Positions 25,599-34,386 of a stretch of DNA of 64,000 nucleotides are shown piece after piece. Position numbers and translations under genes: made by a program. Every line of letters begins with the position of its first letter. Position 1 is the first letter of the stretch. Source of the stretch: Erginobacter sp964587835 (GTDB taxonomy: Bacteria > Auribacterota > Erginobacteria > Erginobacterales > Erginobacteraceae). The notes beneath the pieces were generated by a model. It searched no databases and had not been told where the DNA came from. It saw nothing but the letters and a program-made list of their open reading frames with translations. Where the stretch lies: NCBI GenBank assembly GCA_964587835.1, contig CAZPMN010000007.1, positions 1 to 64,000 on the forward strand, given 5' to 3'.

Positions 25599-27941
25599 TT
25601 AATTGTTCACCCCGCCGGAGATCGGGGTATCCCCCGGCTTCCCATAGTATACCCGGGTCATCCCCCTTACCACCCACAGTGGACCGGAGGAACGGAAGAC
25701 GGCGAAACTGGCGAGGTTGCTGTTTCCGCAATTGCCGGTGGAGGGGAGATCGCTCTTTTTGCCGAAGTAAGCCCGGGTCACCCCCTTCACTGACCAGAGA
25801 CCGGACGAGGGGCGATAGATGGCGAACCTGTTGATACCGTCCCCCCGGTAGTCTCCCGGGACCGGGATATCCCCGTCCTTGCCCCAGTATACCCGGGTCA
25901 CCCCCTTCACCGCCCAGAGCCCGCTCTCCGGGCGGAAGACAGTGATCAACTTCCTGCTCCCGGCGGCGGGGTGGGAGGGGACGGGAATGTCCCCGGTCCG
26001 GCCAAAGAAGACCCGGGTCACCCCCTTCACCGCCCAGAGACCGATCGAGGGGCGATAGATGGCGACACCGGTGGTCCCGTCCCCTCGGTAATCTCCACAG
26101 ACCGGGATATCCCCCGCCTTGCCCCAGTAAACTCGGGTCACCCCCTGCACCGCCCAGAGGCCGGTCGAGGGGCGGAAGACGGCGAAACCGGTGGTCCCAT
26201 CCCCCCGGTAATCCCCGGGCGCCGGAATATCTCCCGCCCGGCCCCAGTAGATCCTGGTCAGGTCCTTGACCGACCAGAGGCCGGTGGAGGGGCGGAAGAC
26301 GGCGATATCGGAAGTATGATCCCCATCGTAGTCCCCCGAGTCGATATGCGGACGGTACGGGGTGGAGCTGGGAGTCGGGGAAGCACTGGGCGTGGGGACG
26401 CAACCCTGGAACCAGGCTTGAGCGATCTTGGTATCCCCGTCCGGCCAACAGGGATGCACTCCATCCCAGGAAGAAGAGGGGTATCCATAGAGATTCTGCC
26501 AGAAATAGTCCGTGGGATAGTAAGCCATAAAGACCGCGAACGGGTCAGCCAGGCGGCAGTCCTTGGCAGCAGCCAGAGGGGGGATATAATTGATGCAGAG
26601 TTCGGTGGACTGGGTGAAGTAAGCGTCGTGATCGACCCGGGGAATGATGGTCCCTAACACCGGCTCCACGCCTCTGGCCCGGGCCCGGTCGACCATCATA
26701 CCTAGGTTGTACCTGATCGTCGCTGACGCAATCCCCGCCGAGATATCGTTGGTCCCCCCCATAATCAGGATTTTTGCCGCGGCCGGGTGACTGTCCAGCA
26801 CGTAGTTGATCCCCCGGCAGTCCCAGGGGCCGTCTCCGTTCAGCAGGTGTGAGGTCCTCGCCCCGGGATATCCCTCATTGTAGAGGTAAAACTGGCCGGC
26901 GCCGGTACGGGCCGACAGGTATCCGGCCAGCAGTGAACCGTACCATCCGCTGGTGTCACTGCCGGAGGAGTGCCCGTAGGTGATGCTGTCACCGTATCCG
27001 ATGTAGTAGGTGGTGCCCGCAGTCCGGGGAGAGGTCCGCCGGTCCTCCGGCGGCGGGAGTGCTTGGTGACATCGAGTCGACACCGGCATACCGGCTTGGT
27101 CGAAGTAGAGTATCCAGGATTCACTGTCCGGGGAAAGTTTTGGGAGGGGCGGACGGCCTTCCGAGGGACCCTCCAACGTTCGGGGGATGTATTTCCCCGG
27201 CCATAGCCCCACGGTCTTCCCGTCCTGACGCCAGGTAACCAGGCTCTCTCCGGAAGAGAGGAGCCGGGTGCCGGGTAGAGTCTGATCGGTATCGGGGAGA
27301 GGCGAGATGGGCTCTTCAGTCGACCAGCCCCCCGGCCCCCGGCGGGATCCATAGATCTGCGATCTCCCGTTTCGCCACCCGCGCCAGAGCAGGAACACCT
27401 CACCATCATCCCCTCGGCCCAGGACCGGCTGGTCATCGGGGGATCCGTCCGGGGCGCTGACCCGAACCGGGGGCGGGAAACAACCGTTCTCCCGGACCGT
27501 GACGAAGATCTCGGTACTTTCTCCTTCCAGGCCCGACCAGGCGACAACTGCCCGGCCGGCGGCGTCAAAAGCGATCACCGGTTCGTTGTCCCAACGTCGG
27601 GAGTCGGAGTCGACCGGCGCCGGGGCGCTCCAACCACCTTCAGTCAGGAAGCTGCAATAAACGCCCGGCGGCTCCCCGTCGACCCGACCGGCCCAGACCG
27701 CCCCGACTCTCCCCAAGGGATCGATCCCCAGGGCCGGAAAAAAGACCTGGGAGAAACCCCGGGCCGGAGGGAATTCCTCCGCGGTCCACACCCCCTCCCG
27801 AAAGCGGCTTAAGACCAGCGGCGACCTCGCGCCGGCGGAAGAGGTCTCAATCAGCCAGGCTTCGCCTTTGACTGAAGGGGGGCCGGGGAAGCACAGAAGA
27901 AGCGCCGACGCCACACTGACCATAAGTGGGATTGTATGCAT
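25599..27941 (-). CDS. Secreted SGNH/GDSL hydrolase with N-terminal propeller-like and C-terminal six-repeat domains
   Basis: This 780-aa protein has three parts after a signal peptide (MHTIPLMVSVASALLLC). Residues ~25-300 form a beta-rich region of propeller-like segments ('GRVGAVWAGRVDGEPPGVYC', 'GRAVVAWSGLEGESTEIFVT'). Residues ~310-520 are an SGNH hydrolase: block I 'GYGDSITYG' (Ser), a Gly in 'YNEGYPGARTSHLL', block III 'IMGGTNDIS' (Asn) and block V 'WDGVHP' (Asp/His). A Ser/Thr/Pro linker then leads to six 40-aa repeats like those of the neighbours, the fourth and sixth with a degenerate Ca-like loop. All four catalytic blocks are intact. It may de-esterify an extracellular polysaccharide. 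The gene starts 10 nt after the next repeat gene. Confidence 0.88.
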   Translation of the reverse strand: MHTIPLMVSVASALLLCFPGPPSVKGEAWLIETSSAGARSPLVLSRFREGVWTAEEFPPARGFSQVFFPALGIDPLGRVGAVWAGRVDGEPPGVYCSFLTEGGWSAPAPVDSDSRRWDNEPVIAFDAAGRAVVAWSGLEGESTEIFVTVRENGCFPPPVRVSAPDGSPDDQPVLGRGDDGEVFLLWRGWRNGRSQIYGSRRGPGGWSTEEPISPLPDTDQTLPGTRLLSSGESLVTWRQDGKTVGLWPGKYIPRTLEGPSEGRPPLPKLSPDSESWILYFDQAGMPVSTRCHQALPPPEDRRTSPRTAGTTYYIGYGDSITYGHSSGSDTSGWYGSLLAGYLSARTGAGQFYLYNEGYPGARTSHLLNGDGPWDCRGINYVLDSHPAAAKILIMGGTNDISAGIASATIRYNLGMMVDRARARGVEPVLGTIIPRVDHDAYFTQSTELCINYIPPLAAAKDCRLADPFAVFMAYYPTDYFWQNLYGYPSSSWDGVHPCWPDGDTKIAQAWFQGCVPTPSASPTPSSTPYRPHIDSGDYDGDHTSDIAVFRPSTGLWSVKDLTRIYWGRAGDIPAPGDYRGDGTTGFAVFRPSTGLWAVQGVTRVYWGKAGDIPVCGDYRGDGTTGVAIYRPSIGLWAVKGVTRVFFGRTGDIPVPSHPAAGSRKLITVFRPESGLWAVKGVTRVYWGKDGDIPVPGDYRGDGINRFAIYRPSSGLWSVKGVTRAYFGKKSDLPSTGNCGNSNLASFAVFRSSGPLWVVRGMTRVYYGKPGDTPISGGVNN

Positions 27942-27951
27942 ATCAGACTCT

Positions 27952-30267
27952 TCAGCGAGCGGTCGGGGATTGGCAGTCCCCGGCCACGGGGATATCCCCC
28001 GGTTGGCCGAAGGTGATCAGGGTCAGTTCCCGGACCACCCACTCGGCGTCATTGGGATTGAAGACGGCTGCTTCGCTGGTCCCATCGCCGAGGAAGTCGC
28101 CGGGGGCGGCCAGGCGGTCACCGGACGGACAGTAGAACCGGGTCAGGTCCTTGACCGCCCAGAGACCGTCGGCCGGGCGGTAAACGGCGATCCGGTCCGT
28201 CCCGTCTCCCCGGTAATCGCCGGGGATGGGGAGGTCACCCGATTTTCCCCAGTAAGCTCGAGTCAGATTCCGGACCGCCCAGAATCCCGTGGCGGGCCGA
28301 TAGACAGCGACCCGGGTGGTCCCGGTGCCGGCGTAATCACCGGGGACGGGGATGTCGCCCGGGATTCCCCAGTAAACCCGGGTCACCGCCCGGACCGCCC
28401 AGAAGTTGTTAGCGGGCCGGTAGACGGCCATCCGGGAAGCTCCGTCCCCGGAATAATCTCCGGGTACCGCGATGTCTCCCCTCCTGCCCCAGTAAGCCCG
28501 GGTCAGTCCCTTAACCGCCCAGAGTCCGACGGACGGACGGAAGACGGCAAGTTCGGCGGTACCGTTGCTGTCGTAGTCTCCGGGAACCGGGATATCCCCC
28601 GCCTTCCCCCAGTAGGCTTGAGTTACACTCCGGACCGCCCAGAGGCCGGAAGAGGGACGGTAGACAGCAATATCGGAAGTGCCGTCGCCCGCATAATCCC
28701 CGCAAGCGACCACCGGGAGGATCCGGCGCTCGACCCGGTGGGGCAGCGCGGAAACCGGGATGTCACCTTCCCGGCCGAAGAAAACCGGTACTTCTCCCGG
28801 TACCGCCCAGAGTCCGTTAGCGGGGCGAAAGACGGCGATTGTGGCGTTTTCAGATCGGCTGAAGATTCCGGATACCGGGAAATCGCCCTCTTTGCCCCAG
28901 AAAACCCGGGTCAGGCCCCGGACCGCCCATAATCCGTTCTCCGGCCGATAGACAGCCAGCTCGGCGGTGCCGTCAAGATCATAGTCTCCGGGTATCGGAA
29001 CGTCGCCCGCCTGCCCCCACCGCGCCCGGGTTACACCCCTCACCATCCAGCTGCCTGTCGAAGGGCGGTAGGCGGCGATATCAGTCAGTCCATCGCCGCT
29101 GTAATCCCGGGGGACCGGGATGTCTCCCGGCTGACCCCAATATGCGATGGTCACGTTTTTCACCGCCCACCGGCCCGTGGCGGGGCGGAAGATGGCAAAA
29201 TCGGTAACCCCGCTGGCCGTGTACTGTCCGGGCGCGGGGATGTCTCCCTCTTTGCCCCAATAAACCCGGGTCAGACCGCGGATGAGCCAAGACCCAGCAG
29301 AGGGACGGTAGACGCCGATATCGGTGGTCCCGTCTCCGGTAAAATTACCACAAACCGGGATATCGTCTCCCCGGCCCCAGTAGAGACGGGTTTTACCCCG
29401 GATCGCCCATAATCCAGTGGCGCGACGGAAGATAGCGATATCGCTGGTTCCATCACCGTCATAGTCGCCCGAGCCGATCACCGGGCAGTTCGGGGTGGGG
29501 AGAGGGGTCGGAGTAACGATCGGGGTCGGAGTAATTCCGATATCGATCTTGTAAATATAGACGACTTTGCCGACCAAATTTGACCGGCTCCAGAGATAAC
29601 GCCCGTCAAAGGCCATATCCCCGGAGAACCTCCGGTCGGGGATGGTAACGGACCGGCCGGTCATCTGTCCGTTGAGGGTGAACTCGTAGATTACGCTTTT
29701 CTCGTGGCGGCCGATCCAGAGCTTATCCCCCACCCGGATGATCCCGGACTGGTCCCAGGGCATCGTGATCTGTCGGATGCGGGTGCCGTTGGTCCGGTAG
29801 ACGTCCAGGGCTTTCTTCGCGTTGTTGGTGATGTAGAGCACCTTGTCGACCGGATCGTAAAATATCCCGTACTCGTTGGTATTGGCGTCAAAGCTTTGGG
29901 TAATGCCGCCGCCGTTCTCCTCTATCCGGTAAACGTTTCTGGGCCCCCAGGGGTTGCAGAGCCACCAGCAGCGATTGTCCTCGTCCCAGGCCAGGCCGAT
30001 GTCCCGGGCGGCGGTATGGGCGATCGAGCCCACCACGGCCAGATTCCCGGTATTGGGATTCCGCTTGAAGATAGCGGCCGCGTTGTCGGTGTTCTCGTAG
30101 ATGTACCCGTCCTTGTAGGTCAACCCGCCCCACCAGGCATCGGAAACTGAGTTGTACCGGCCGACTATGTCGCCGACCGCCGACTGGGCCGCAACCGGCG
30201 AGATCAAGGATCCCGCCCCCAGAAGCGCGACGGCGACAAAGATATTACGGACTGTTTCCTTCAACAT
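27952..30267 (-). CDS. Secreted beta-propeller protein with twelve (6+6) 40-residue repeats
   Basis: This protein of about 771 aa has a signal peptide (IFVAVALLGAGSLISPVAAQSA). It has the same N-terminal domain as the gene at 23822-25372, nearly identical at DNA level, and a Pro-Thr linker. Twelve repeats of ~40 aa follow with consensus GDYDGDGTSDIAVYRPSxGLW-AVRGLTRVYWGKAGDIPVP. A 16-residue spacer (ALPHRVERRILPVVAC) divides them into two sets of six, and the sixth unit of the first set has a degenerate loop (GIFSRSENAT). GAGAGG lies 7 nt before the ATG; the frame is open further upstream without a signal peptide. Function is unknown; a surface adhesin or carbohydrate-binding role is inference. 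Confidence 0.85.
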   Translation of the reverse strand: MLKETVRNIFVAVALLGAGSLISPVAAQSAVGDIVGRYNSVSDAWWGGLTYKDGYIYENTDNAAAIFKRNPNTGNLAVVGSIAHTAARDIGLAWDEDNRCWWLCNPWGPRNVYRIEENGGGITQSFDANTNEYGIFYDPVDKVLYITNNAKKALDVYRTNGTRIRQITMPWDQSGIIRVGDKLWIGRHEKSVIYEFTLNGQMTGRSVTIPDRRFSGDMAFDGRYLWSRSNLVGKVVYIYKIDIGITPTPIVTPTPLPTPNCPVIGSGDYDGDGTSDIAIFRRATGLWAIRGKTRLYWGRGDDIPVCGNFTGDGTTDIGVYRPSAGSWLIRGLTRVYWGKEGDIPAPGQYTASGVTDFAIFRPATGRWAVKNVTIAYWGQPGDIPVPRDYSGDGLTDIAAYRPSTGSWMVRGVTRARWGQAGDVPIPGDYDLDGTAELAVYRPENGLWAVRGLTRVFWGKEGDFPVSGIFSRSENATIAVFRPANGLWAVPGEVPVFFGREGDIPVSALPHRVERRILPVVACGDYAGDGTSDIAVYRPSSGLWAVRSVTQAYWGKAGDIPVPGDYDSNGTAELAVFRPSVGLWAVKGLTRAYWGRRGDIAVPGDYSGDGASRMAVYRPANNFWAVRAVTRVYWGIPGDIPVPGDYAGTGTTRVAVYRPATGFWAVRNLTRAYWGKSGDLPIPGDYRGDGTDRIAVYRPADGLWAVKDLTRFYCPSGDRLAAPGDFLGDGTSEAAVFNPNDAEWVVRELTLITFGQPGDIPVAGDCQSPTAR

Positions 30268-30430
30268 TAGACAACCTCTCAGGTTTCCGGTGGTCGGGCC
30301 AAAGAAGGATGACGGAATATTGTCCGAGGAACCACCGGTGCGCAAAACCGCTTTGCCGGAATGGACTCCCTGCCCGGACGGTGCCCGCCGCCGGATGGTC
30401 AATTAAATCCGGCCCAGGCATATTTCAAAT

Positions 30431-30973
30431 TTACTTCTTGATGGCCTTTAGTTCCAGTCTCAATTCCTCCGCCGGAAAGATATAGGCAAAGAAACGTTCG
30501 TAAACGGGGGGGCAGATGTTGATCGCCCAGTCGAAACAGGCGCTCAACCAGGGGTGTTTGGCAAAAGCGGTCAGGCTTCGCGAGATCAACTCGAACCGGG
30601 CTGGGGAATAATAATTGAACTCCACCCCCTCGAGGAAATAGTCCAGGGTTCTTAAGGTAAAAAAGCGCCGGTGCGTCGGGTCCTGGAAGGCCCCGGGAAA
30701 CGAGAAATAAGGAACAGTGATCTTCACGGATCCTCCGGGCCGGACCACCCGCCAGATCTCCTCCATAGTGGCGATTAGATCACTGAGATGTTCCAGGATA
30801 TGCCGGGCGATCACCAGGTCGAACTCGTTGTCGGCAAAGGGCCAGGGCAAATTTTCCAAGTTATGCAGCACGTCAGAGTCAGCCCGGCGGGATCCATCCA
30901 TCCCGACTACCGTGTCGGCGGGATGAACAGAAACGTATTTTTTCTTTCCACAGCCTACATCCAGGATCTTCAT
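30431..30973 (-). CDS. Class I SAM-dependent methyltransferase (type 11)
   Basis: This 180-aa protein has motif I 'MKILDVGCGKKKYVSVHPAD', motif II 'VVGMDGS', and 'FDLVIARHILEHLSDLIATM' followed by 'WRVVRPGGSVKITVPY' (motif III). 'DPTHRRFFTLRTLDYFLEG' is a common element of type 11 enzymes found in polysaccharide clusters. A GGAG site is 8 nt before the ATG at 30973. The frame runs 17 codons further upstream with no SD. It probably methylates a sugar or a lipid-linked precursor; the acceptor is unknown. It stands between the repeat proteins and a large GT-C-like gene with about 160 bp of spacer on each side. Confidence 0.88.
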   Translation of the reverse strand: MKILDVGCGKKKYVSVHPADTVVGMDGSRRADSDVLHNLENLPWPFADNEFDLVIARHILEHLSDLIATMEEIWRVVRPGGSVKITVPYFSFPGAFQDPTHRRFFTLRTLDYFLEGVEFNYYSPARFELISRSLTAFAKHPWLSACFDWAINICPPVYERFFAYIFPAEELRLELKAIKK

Positions 30974-31140
30974 CAGCAGGTCTCCGGCACGTCTAAGCTG
31001 TTGAACGGAAGATGGCAGGATCATCCCGTCGGGGTATCCGCCCGGTTTCTCATTTTACCTTATCCGGCGGAAAGAGAACTATAAAATTGGCTTTCGGGTC
31101 AAGCCAGTTTTAGATTGCTCGAAAGTATTCTTTCATCCCG

Positions 31141-34100
31141 TTACTCCCTGAACCACGACATCAGATCCGGCTTCACGTCGATTCGGTCACACCAAAATTC
31201 AATCCCCCCGACGGCCCTGACCCGGAATTCCCACCTGTTACTCAGGGAGTTGTTGAAAAAGGGCAGGCAAATCTCCTTGTAGGTTCCGTCCCCCGGCAGG
31301 TCCTCCCACCGGATCTCCCGCCGGTTGAGGCGATGCCCGGTTGCCGAATTGAATACATCGATCACGGCGACCGGCTTCTCTCCGTTTCCCGGGCCCGACC
31401 GCAGCCGGAAACAGGCGGTCCAGAAGCCGCGCGGGAAGGCTCCATACTGTCCAAAAACCATATACCCGGGATCGTGATCCGTCGGACGGTATACTCGGGC
31501 CGATCCTCCGGATGCGGTGGGATCTTCCTCTATATCCCCCACGTGACTGTGTGCCCGCTCGCTCTCATAGACCTTCCTCCCCAGCCGGTTAATCCAGTCT
31601 TCCACGGTGCCGCCGGAGTAGCCCTCAAACCAGGCCTCAAAGGCTTCTCGGCTGTCGCCTTCAGTCTTTGACCACGGGAGGCGGTCTTCGGATTCGGGAG
31701 GTTCGCCGGATCGGTTTGGTTCCTCCAGCCCCTGGGCGATCTTGGCGGGGTCAAGATACACCTTCATCAAGACCGCCCCTGCCGAAGAAGACTGGACCCA
31801 GATCGGGTAGTTGTAACCGCTAATCCCGCAGATCCGCCTGATGCTCTCAGGCTGCAAGCGGGGGTGAAGCAGCAAACTCCGGGGCGAGAGATCATCGAAG
31901 GAGATCTCGATCTCCTCTCCCCCCACGGACAAGGTCACGTCCGTGGGGACGCTGGTCGGATAAAACTTAAACCCCATCTGAATGACCTCTTCCGGTGAAA
32001 TCACCATTCTTTCCACCACTTCCCGGTTCTCCAACCAGACCCCGGCCCGGGGATCTCCCCCTCCCTCACCCGATTGCCAGACGTCGGCGTGGTTATCAAA
32101 CTCCGCATAATATGCCGACAACTCTTCCAGAATCCTCGCTTCGGCGCCGGGGCCGTCTGATGGTGGGGGCGGAACCCGGTAGATGTAGATGCGGCCGTCG
32201 TCCCATATTCTTTCCAGGAACGAACTTTGCGCAATCTGCTTGAATATCTCTGGTTCGGTCTCCGATCTGGAGAGGAGAAGATACCCTATCCCCCTGCCGG
32301 AGAGCAGCTCATATCGCTGCCGGTCCTCCAGGGGCTCGAATTGTTGCGGCCGGCGAACGTCGCCGAGGATTTTCTTCCGGAAGTAGCGTCGTTCCCAGGA
32401 AAAGCGTTCGATCCCGGGAGAGGACGGTGTCCAGCCGATATACGAGTAATTATCCGTATAGATCGGGATGAATTTACTCAAGCGGTCACTGGCCAGGAAC
32501 AGGGACTTCGGCTCGATGTTGTCTCTGACAAAATTTACCCAGCCATCGTGCCTCCAGCGCCAGGCGTGGGGCTGGCGGAGACTGAATTCGCTGGCCCGGA
32601 AATTGCTGACCCTGAGGATCAACAGCGGGGAAAAGAAGATCAACAGCAGCCAGAGATGGGACGCCGGCAACCGATAGGATCGGGCGGTAACGGTATTTTG
32701 CCTGACCCGCGCGGACCGAATCACGGCCCGGACCGTCAAGACCAACAGACCGATGGCAATCACCGGCATCAGGTACCACTGCACCTTCCAGAGATTTTGG
32801 ATATAGGCGCCGATCAGAAGATGGCGGTAGAGCAGCCAGTAGGGCAGGACTAACGGGAGAAAGAACAGCACCCTCCAGCCGGACAGCTTTGACTTCTTTT
32901 GAATCTTCTCCCCGAGCACCACCGCGATCGCCGCCAGGAAGAGGGGAACGGGTATGATAACGATCATCCGGAAGAGGCCGGGGAAACTGATAACCGGCGC
33001 CAGCAGCCTGATCGCCAGGGGATTGAGCTGGACCAAGAGCAGGGAGATTACGGTGGCGGCAAGTAAAACATCAAGGCGGGAGAATCGGCCGCGGATCAGA
33101 AGATAAACCACGTACAGGACACAGGCGATATTGTAGACATAAAAGACTATGGAACGGTTGATGATCAGAATATCCTCCGAACCCAGGGCTTCTATGCGCC
33201 CCGCGCCGTGCGCCGTTCCAAACCGGTAGTTCAGGAACATATCCCGTTCGATCTCGAAGTATCGCTCCGTCGGGCCGATCCGGGCCAGCTCCGAGATTCC
33301 CACTCCCAGCGGGAGGGCCAGAAGCAAGATCAGGAGCAGGAATAACCCCAGTCGTTTCCAGGGAATCCGCTCCCGAAGGAACAACCGGGAGAAGACGAGG
33401 TAGGCCAGCGAAACAAAAAGGAAATAAAACCAGTGACTGCCGTGAACGGCCAGCTGGGCGGTGGCCAGGATCGAGAGGGCAACCCCCGCCAGGAACCGCT
33501 TCCTTCCCTCCTGTCGGAGCAGCAGAAAAAACAGGCAGAGCAGGAGCGGAGAGAGGATCAGGTCACTGAAATGCTGGGGTACCAGGAAGTACCTGACGGT
33601 GGCAAAGTTCTGAAGAATCCCCGTATAAAGGTAAAAGCAGGCCGCCGCCCCTAAGGCGTAACTCCTGTTTCCGGTGAGAACCAGGGCCAGGAAGTACCAG
33701 ACAAAGAAGGCGAGGATATACAGGAAGGCGGGGAGATAATTGGATATTACGATTGCATCGAGACTGGTAACCCCGGAGGCGAGGGCGATGGAAAAATGGA
33801 GCAGAGGATAGCGGTAGGCGGGAAATGGCGGGAAGTCATACCGTCCCCACATCAGGTTGGGCTCGAACAGGGAAGAGGCGGCGATCTTCCGCACGCCGGT
33901 GATGTGGAAAAGATAGTCACCCGCTATCTTGCCTTCCTTCAGGTACGCCAGAACAACCACGGCGAGAAAAACCGCCAAACAGGTTATCGCTAAGGATTTC
34001 GGCACCCCGCGCCATATACCCTCCACCCGCCGCCGATTCGCCCCGAAAAGGCGGAAGAGAAAAAGAAGGAAGCCGGCTCCGGCCAGGATATAGTAAATGG

Positions 34101-34299
34101 TCCTGACCTGCTCAAACCGGACCAATCCGATGAAGTAGCAATATCCGAAACCGGCCAGGATGATAAATGACCCGGCGAAGCTGGAGACCGCGGCGGGAAC
34201 CCGGCGGATTCTCAGGATCCCCGCCAGAAGATATCCCGGCAGCAGGTAGACCGCGAGAAAACCGAGGCCGGCAACCATGGTTTCAAACAATACCTGCAT
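31141..34299 (-). CDS. Large polytopic membrane protein, GT-C-like, with C-terminal beta-sandwich domain
   Basis: This 1052-aa protein begins with a TM-rich half of about 13-15 helices (residues ~1-570), opening 'FLAVYLLPGYLLAGILRIRR'. The loop 'DYLFHITGVRKIAASSLFEP' is a candidate catalytic loop with an Asp. The C-terminal ~350 residues are soluble and beta-rich ('VTLSVGGEEIEISFDDLSPR', 'FRVRAVGGIEFWCDRIDVKP'). They align by eye with the tail of the next gene, although the membrane halves differ. AAGGAG lies 6 nt before the ATG, a near-ideal SD. The family is not recognised with certainty; a lipid-dependent glycosyltransferase of GT-C type is the best guess. Confidence 0.75.
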   Translation of the reverse strand: MQVLFETMVAGLGFLAVYLLPGYLLAGILRIRRVPAAVSSFAGSFIILAGFGYCYFIGLVRFEQVRTIYYILAGAGFLLFLFRLFGANRRRVEGIWRGVPKSLAITCLAVFLAVVVLAYLKEGKIAGDYLFHITGVRKIAASSLFEPNLMWGRYDFPPFPAYRYPLLHFSIALASGVTSLDAIVISNYLPAFLYILAFFVWYFLALVLTGNRSYALGAAACFYLYTGILQNFATVRYFLVPQHFSDLILSPLLLCLFFLLLRQEGRKRFLAGVALSILATAQLAVHGSHWFYFLFVSLAYLVFSRLFLRERIPWKRLGLFLLLILLLALPLGVGISELARIGPTERYFEIERDMFLNYRFGTAHGAGRIEALGSEDILIINRSIVFYVYNIACVLYVVYLLIRGRFSRLDVLLAATVISLLLVQLNPLAIRLLAPVISFPGLFRMIVIIPVPLFLAAIAVVLGEKIQKKSKLSGWRVLFFLPLVLPYWLLYRHLLIGAYIQNLWKVQWYLMPVIAIGLLVLTVRAVIRSARVRQNTVTARSYRLPASHLWLLLIFFSPLLILRVSNFRASEFSLRQPHAWRWRHDGWVNFVRDNIEPKSLFLASDRLSKFIPIYTDNYSYIGWTPSSPGIERFSWERRYFRKKILGDVRRPQQFEPLEDRQRYELLSGRGIGYLLLSRSETEPEIFKQIAQSSFLERIWDDGRIYIYRVPPPPSDGPGAEARILEELSAYYAEFDNHADVWQSGEGGGDPRAGVWLENREVVERMVISPEEVIQMGFKFYPTSVPTDVTLSVGGEEIEISFDDLSPRSLLLHPRLQPESIRRICGISGYNYPIWVQSSSAGAVLMKVYLDPAKIAQGLEEPNRSGEPPESEDRLPWSKTEGDSREAFEAWFEGYSGGTVEDWINRLGRKVYESERAHSHVGDIEEDPTASGGSARVYRPTDHDPGYMVFGQYGAFPRGFWTACFRLRSGPGNGEKPVAVIDVFNSATGHRLNRREIRWEDLPGDGTYKEICLPFFNNSLSNRWEFRVRAVGGIEFWCDRIDVKPDLMSWFRE

Positions 34300-34386
34300 A
34301 CTGGTCTCCTTGCGGGTTCCGGGGGGATTATCCACCGACGGTTTCCGCTGGGAAACCCTCAGTGGGGAGACGCCGCTCCGACCCGG

